Assembly: GCA_963556145.1 (NCBI GenBank)
Contig: OY744466.1
Coordinates: forward strand, 3,968,001-4,032,000
Length of the DNA: 64,000 bases
Direction of reading: 5' to 3'
Source of the DNA: Hygrocybe punicea
Lineage: Eukaryota > Basidiomycota > Agaricomycetes > Agaricales > Hygrophoraceae
This document shows positions 58,857-64,000 of the stretch, piece by piece (the first letter of the stretch is position 1; every line of letters begins with the position of its first letter). Made by a program: the position numbers and the translations under genes. The notes under the pieces were generated by a model. It was not told where the DNA came from. It saw only the letters and a program-made list of their open reading frames with translations, and did not search any database.

Positions 58857-60648
58857 ATGTCAACCCTGGCGACTTTCATCCCCAGTATGATCTTTCCTCT
58901 GCCCTCAGAGCATGAATTCACCAAGGTACCGACTTCAACCTCCACGGCCCCGTACCAGGTCGGCATACCACCCCCCAATCAGGAAGGCCGTCCCGCTTTC
59001 ATCATATGTGATCCATCTTTACCCCATCGCATGCTGGTGTCGCTTCAAGCCTACCTGCAAACTGCACCTGGCAGACAGCTAGCCCCCTCTGCAGTGCTCA
59101 TTCAAGCCGTTGCAGGACTGGAGAGGTCCCTGAGGGGTTATGTCCTAGACCATGAAACATCATCCAACCTCCTTTTCCATCGTGCTTTCAACCCCATCAG
59201 CTGTGCAGTGGAGGAGGTGGACAGTAATCCGTCACAGCCTGTGACTACCACACATAACACACTGTTCAACCAGATTCCCGATGGAACCTATCGCCCACAC
59301 CGAGACGCGGATGCACAGCTTCACGTCGAGTTCAAGAGCTGGACAGCATTTTCACATCATGCGACGAATATATTACAGCTTGGTCGTAACAGTACAGTTC
59401 TGGAGCTGAGCCCTAGTGAGACAGGGCATCGCTCCATAATATTTAAGGTGTGCTGATCTGAACCTACAGGAAATGCTCACCTCACCATTTGTACCCCCAG
59501 ATTGGGATATCTATGCTGTCAGATCTGAAAAAGATACCATATGCTCTGCTCTTTGGAGGCGATCGGTACATGCTCTTCACTCTTTGCCCAATCCCTGGAG
59601 GGCCCCTGCACGGCCTTCTGTGCTCAGATATTCTGCATATCCTGGATGCGACAACGCCATTTATGCCCCTAATCATTTACTGTCTGTTGGGTGTGGGTGC
59701 CAAGGTCTTGGATGTGCCGCAGCATGTCCAAGTTCCTACAATCTCATTGGTAACGTCATTAGGCCGTACACGACACGCAACGAAAACAGCTAACGCAAAC
59801 GTCCATGCAAATGCTGCTAAGCTGGCAACAATATTTCCTGGTGTAACTTTACAGGTGCTTTTCTTTCCATCAATCGCTTCGTCTCAATCAAAGGTCATTT
59901 TAGGCTGAAAATTTAGGGCTAACATTCGATCTCGATCGATGTCAACAGGAGACGTACGTGCTGAGTCTTTGCAATGTCATGTCTTCTTTGCACATGCGTG
60001 GGCCTCCTCCCTCCACCTTCAAGCAGTGGCTGCACAAGGCGACGCGAGTTCTGAAGTCACTTCCTTGGCAATGTCAGCAATGCCGAAAACTTATTCTTAC
60101 AACATATCTGGAGAGGGGATCAGTTGGGAATGTATTCAGAGGGCATTACGCTGATATGCAACAAGAAGACATTGTCGGAAAGGTTGTGGTGGATGGGCCG
60201 TCTCAGGAACTGCTATATCACGAAGCCAGAATATATGCAGATCTCACAGCACTTCAGGGCTCAGCAATACCATCTGTGCATGGTCTCTATGTCAGTGGGC
60301 ATCTTCTTGTGCTGGTCATGCAATATGCAGGAGAGAAATTTAGGTCCTTCTCTGACCTTACATTGCGTCAGCGGTATGTCCCCACCTATACTAGACTATC
60401 ACATCTACTTTACTCTTTTTAGGTCAGATCTTTGGGCTACTCTCCTGTTACTTCATCAGGCAGGAGTTTGCCACCAAGACTTACGTCCTGACAATGTGGT
60501 CTTATCTCCCACAGGCGCCATCCGCGTACTGGACTTCTCACATGCGACTCTCCATAACTGCAGGGGAATAGGTGAATGTTCAGAGCTTCAGGATGCCAGG
60601 CTGATGCTGCAGTTCCCTCCATCTGAACCCCATGATTCATATTATTAA
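58857..60648 (+). CDS. Fungal kinase-like protein, 531 aa, 4 exons
   Basis: Exons 58857-59447, 59501-59854, 59949-60373 and 60423-60648 sum to 532 codons with matching phases. The N-terminal 330 residues match nothing I know. The C-terminal 200 look like a protein-kinase fold: a loop LERGSVGNVFRGHY near the Gly-rich position, IVGKVVVDG with a candidate Lys, LYHEARIYADL, then a catalytic loop CHQDLRPDNVV and DFSHA in place of DFG. Such short, divergent kinases are common in mushroom genomes. Divergent from the dioxygenase gene with a small gap, so the two may share a promoter region. Substrate unknown; activity uncertain because of the DFS motif. Confidence 0.72.
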
Positions 60649-60809
60649 AATGTGCAGTATTTCAGTGACGTTTTGTTTTGTCAAATGGTACAAATAAAAA
60701 TAGGCGAGATACTAAATATGTGTTAGTACACAAGTTTTTCTCTCGCGTCTCACGTAGGCTCCCTCGCATCTCTCTCTAAGCTCTCTCGCATCTCTCTCTC
60801 TTTGCTGAT

Positions 60810-62700
60810 ATGGGACGGAAAGCTGTGAAACAATGTAAGGAGGAAACCAAAGCAAAACGACGGCGCACCACCCAAGGGCCTGCCACTTCTGTGCCAGATG
60901 GACCCACAATGGTGTCCGATGAAGAGACGGAGACGGAGCCTGTGGTAAAGACAACGAACGACAATATGAATGGGGTCAAGGCCATTGCAGAGCTGGGGAA
61001 AAGAGTGAGATTTGTTACCACTACACGCACAACCCAATCACGTTCCTCCATCGCTTCAAAATCTGGAGATACCCTTTCCACACAGGCACATTCCAATGCA
61101 GAAGCATCAAAGCTGCAAAGCCAGGAAAAAACCTCAGTCAACAAAGTCCAGCGTCCTGGGCGTAAGGCGTCAAGTGGAGTCACTGCCTTGCTTCAAAGGT
61201 TAGCCATGGATGATGTTTCCGAGGAATCTGGTGAGGAATCTGGTGAGGAATTTGATGTCAATGAGTATGAGGAAGAGGAAAATTCCCAGGAAAGAGTTGA
61301 TGAGGAGGAAGAGCTCAAGAGGTGGCACGTGACCGATGATAACGATGTCATCAAGTTCAAGCCAAAGCTGAAGACCACAACTAGCAATAAGGTAGCAAAA
61401 GGGAAGATTACAGTGGAATTGAGTGAAAGTGATGATGACGACGATGGTGAGTTGCTTCTCCGCAACAGAAAGGGAATGATCTTACATTATCACATTTAAT
61501 AGAACCATTCAACTTCACCGTTGAAATAAATGATAGATCGAAAGGGTCACGCACTGTGGAAATTCTGTCATCAATGCTGTCTTGGGGCGATTTCCAGCAA
61601 AAACTAGCAGAGGCACTCAACATATATCCGACATCACTACAGGCACAGTATCGATTCAGCTCTGAGAATAAAGACTCACTGCCATGTGATCTCACCTCAC
61701 AGCAACAATTTACCACTATGCTGCTACGTCTTCGTCCTCTGGTAGTCCCAGCAATGCTCACCAATGGTCAGCATTCTGCAAGAAAAATGAAAGCTGTGGC
61801 AGTGCAAATCTTCAACAAAGGTGACGATCCTGTGCAAAATAATATAAAGGTCTGTAGCACTTTTGCTCGCGGCCATAACTAAATTAGTATCAACAGAAAA
61901 ATCCTGGGGCTTCAAAGACGTCGACCGTCGGTGACAAGGAAGTTGTAAAGTCCAATGGGGATTTGTTCCATGAGCAAAAAGTTGCAGCGAGAAGGGCACT
62001 TATTGAAGCGCATTCGTGTGACATTCATAGCCTTCCCGACAAGCCTGTCCTATGTTGGAAAGATTCCCAGAACTCCTGCTACCCCATTACCGAAAGTAAC
62101 CTCAATTTATGGGCCACCAAGATCGTGTGTTTGGTTGTTTTATTCCAGTCAAATGACGCTGACCTTTCACTGAAGGTCAGAGATCCTGGGAACAATACTA
62201 TTGACGTGAAACCTGCGGAACTCAACTTCTACAGCAATGCACCACGTTCCAGGAATCCCGGCCGTCCAATAGCACAGACACAGGCACAGGCACCGCTGCC
62301 CAACCCAGGTTTTCCATATGGCTATTACCCCCCACCATATCCCCCGACATGGCCCGGCTACAGTCAAGGCCCACCATCCACTCTCAATCCAGCACAAACT
62401 GCAGCAGTTGCGCCTATCAAAGTCAACTATCCCATGATAATTCCTTGGTTGAACTATTGCGACCAACATCCTGATCGCTGTGGAGAAGATTTCAGTGCAC
62501 ATGCTGATAAATTCAATAAAGAAGGTTATCGCCGTCTCCACCAGCTTACTGGAGAACGTGTTTCTGTGGAAAAGTTGTCTGATTGGCTTGGAATTGGTAA
62601 AGGTACAGCAGATTTGTTAATACGTTATGCGGAAGAGGACTTGGAGTTGGTGAAGGCTGGAACATTCACAATGACAGTTGAAGAGGACTTGTATGCATAG
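60810..62700 (+). CDS. Unknown 595-aa protein, acidic/basic N-terminus and possible SAM-like C-terminus, 3 exons
   Basis: Exons 60810-61446, 61503-61849 and 61897-62700 give 596 codons in one frame. Residues 1-30 are Lys/Arg-rich (KAKRRR, a likely nuclear signal). Residues about 130-215 are Asp/Glu-rich. The middle (FNFTVEINDRSKGSRTVEIL, WGDFQQKLAEALNI) looks folded. A Pro/Gly/Tyr-rich linker around residues 430-465 (GYYPPPYPPTWPGY) follows. The last 90 residues (LNYCDQHPDRCGEDF, ERVSVEKLSDWLGIGKGTAD, LIRYAEEDLELVK) resemble a small helical SAM-like fold. I do not recognise the family. It is cargo of the 10.66-kb element, ending about 155 bp before the right inverted repeat. Confidence 0.75.
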
Positions 62701-62856
62701 AAACACGGATATTGTGACTTGGAAACCCTTTGTTGAGGAGATATGCTTTGAAACATAGATTTTTTTGTTAGTGGGAAGAACATATGAATTAAATAGTTCT
62801 ATGCGAGTAACAGTACACCCCACTACAATAAAGGTATTAGTGAGAGGGGGACAGCT

Positions 62857-63742
62857 ACAGTAAATGCTAGTAAATGTACTGCAGATGGGAAAGCCGTGTG
62901 CCGATCTGTGCAACCGTACTTCCATGCATGTTCTCATGTGAGCTGTCAAAAATGTCTTTAGCACCTAGCAAATAAGCACTGGAGTGTACATACATAGTTT
63001 GACAATGGCTGATGCCCTCTGTGGCCTGCAAGGTCCAACCGACTTCCATACCCATTGCCAAATTTTCGAATTTGGAAATGGCTATATTAGAACAAAAATA
63101 AGTGGTCAACACCTTGGTTATGGGTATGGGAATGGGGATTTCAAACCACTAGTTGATATGTGCAAAACTTGCTGAGATATGGCCATCCGATTGTAGGGCC
63201 TTGGATGAAGTTGTGACTGTGGCGTTATACAAGGTCACGTGCAATACACAATAAGAGATTGTAAGGGATGAAATGTTCCGTTTTTCAAGGAGAATACACT
63301 CCAATACCGGGATTTTGATAAACTCAGATTTTTACTTGATAATTGTAATATTCTAGTTTTATGGGAATATTGCTAATTTAAATTTCAATAACACAAAATA
63401 TCAAAAATCCCGGTATTGGAGTGTATTCTCCTTGAAAAACGGAACATTTCATCCCTTACAATCTCTTAAATTGGTGCTGTATTCGTCAAGTTACACTTCA
63501 CATAAGGTTCATTAGCTATTCCATCTTATGTCATCTATATCTCTGCACACACTTAGTATTTCTTGGATATGATGGTACAGCTGAAAAGCCCTTATGAAAT
63601 AGATAAATTTTGCCTATATAACCATTCAAATCCATTCAGTATTTCACAAGATACATAACTTCACATGGTAAAATTTTCTAAGTCATCATTTTCTTAGACA
63701 GTTAAAAAATTCAAAAAGTGTCAAGAATTAAGAAAACGGCTG
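62857..63742 (-). repeat. Right terminal inverted repeat, interrupted by a MITE
   Basis: Inverted partner of 53087-53757; the interrupting MITE occupies 63254-63466. Confidence 0.9.
63254..63466. mobile_element. 213-bp MITE with long inverted repeats, TA target
   Basis: Ends AGAGATTGTAAGGGATGAAA and its complement; about 65-bp arms around an A/T-rich centre; TA at 63252-63253 and 63467-63468. The empty site (CACAATAAATTGG) is preserved in the left inverted repeat near 53362. Confidence 0.9.
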
Positions 63743-63744
63743 TA

Positions 63745-64000
63745 ATCATGTGATTGATTTCCGTGCAAGTCAATTACGTGCATGTTTTGTGCGCAACGTT
63801 ACTTAACAATTGTGACAGCAACGAAGACGAAGATGAAACGAACACAACAACAGTGGCAATGTCAACGGCAACGACAATGAAGACGACAACGAAACCCAGA
63901 CGTGGACGAGGATTCGTCGTCGAGGGACGACGGCGAATAAAACGAGAGGAAGGAGCACCCACCTCCCAATCACCAGGTTTGTTCCCAAGGCCCTGTTGAC
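63745..64000. other. Right edge, no supported gene
   Basis: A plus-strand frame from about 63754 (Thr/Asp/Glu-rich, then Arg-rich) is open to the window end, but shows no recognised motif and is cut by the edge. Confidence 0.3.

Larger units (their letters stand above)
53087..63742. mobile_element. 10.66-kb Tc1/mariner-type element with 671-bp inverted repeats and cargo genes
   Basis: Both ends begin CAGCCGTTTTCTTAATTC and are flanked by TA (53085-53086, 63743-63744). The left repeat is 53087-53757 (671 bp). The right repeat, 62857-63742, is also 671 bp once its 213-bp MITE and the extra TA are discounted. The repeats differ at only a few positions by eye. Inside, in order: Tc1/IS630-type transposase (minus), TET/JBP-like dioxygenase (minus), kinase-like gene (plus), 595-aa protein (plus). 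The termini resemble the shorter CAGCCGTTT MITEs at 12152-12954 and 7664-10165. All four genes read as intact, so the element may be recent. Confidence 0.8.

Noticed and set aside
53087..63742. Starship or Helitron as identity of the large element
   Set aside because: There are long terminal inverted repeats, TA targets and an IS630 DDE transposase; no DUF3435 recombinase, Rep/helicase or CTRR end is visible.

Overview
This window looks like nuclear DNA of a basidiomycete fungus, probably a mushroom-forming Agaricomycete with a transposon-rich genome. The evidence is short (about 45-80 bp) GT-AG introns in dense multi-exon genes, a eukaryotic aconitase and a spliceosomal helicase, and basidiomycete-type Ty3/gypsy, pogo-like DDE, Tc1/IS630, HNH and TET/JBP-like genes. 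The species cannot be named from the sequence alone. LAYOUT: (1) 35-7472 is an ordinary gene island: mitochondrial aconitase (12 exons) and the DEAH-box splicing helicase Prp22/DHX8 (8 exons), both with intact frames, and perhaps one tiny gene between them. (2) 7473-22200 is a nest of transposons. A one-armed Tc1-type MITE contains a TA-flanked MITE, which contains an hAT element carrying a broken Kar2/BiP (Hsp70) fragment. Next comes a broken DDE transposase gene, split by a foldback MITE and by a complete 7.1-kb chromovirus Ty3/gypsy element with 5-bp target duplication. (3) 23785-44952 is one DDE transposase pseudogene on the minus strand, cut by an hAT MITE and by two back-to-back LTR elements (6.3 kb and 12.1 kb) that sit in the same 4-bp target, CCGC. 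Each of these LTR elements carries, antisense to gag/pol, a spliced gene for a coiled-coil protein with a Cys6 zinc-cluster motif. (4) 44953-53084 holds another hAT MITE, two tandem-repeat arrays, an RPS23/STE20-kinase chimeric pseudogene and an HNH-endonuclease gene. (5) 53087-63742 is a 10.66-kb element bounded by 671-bp, nearly identical terminal inverted repeats and TA target sites. It encodes a Tc1/IS630-type transposase plus cargo: a multi-exon TET/JBP-like 2-oxoglutarate dioxygenase, a fungal kinase-like protein and a 595-aa protein with a possible SAM-like C-terminus. HOW IT FITS: the transposon layers were dated relative to each other from target-site duplications, and several split genes read in frame again when the insertions are ignored. 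Differences between paired LTRs and most in-frame stops are CpG to TpG/CpA changes, as expected from 5-methylcytosine deamination. It is therefore notable that the youngest-looking large element here carries a TET/JBP-like enzyme, a family that oxidises methylated or thymine bases. All comparisons were made by eye; no database search was possible.
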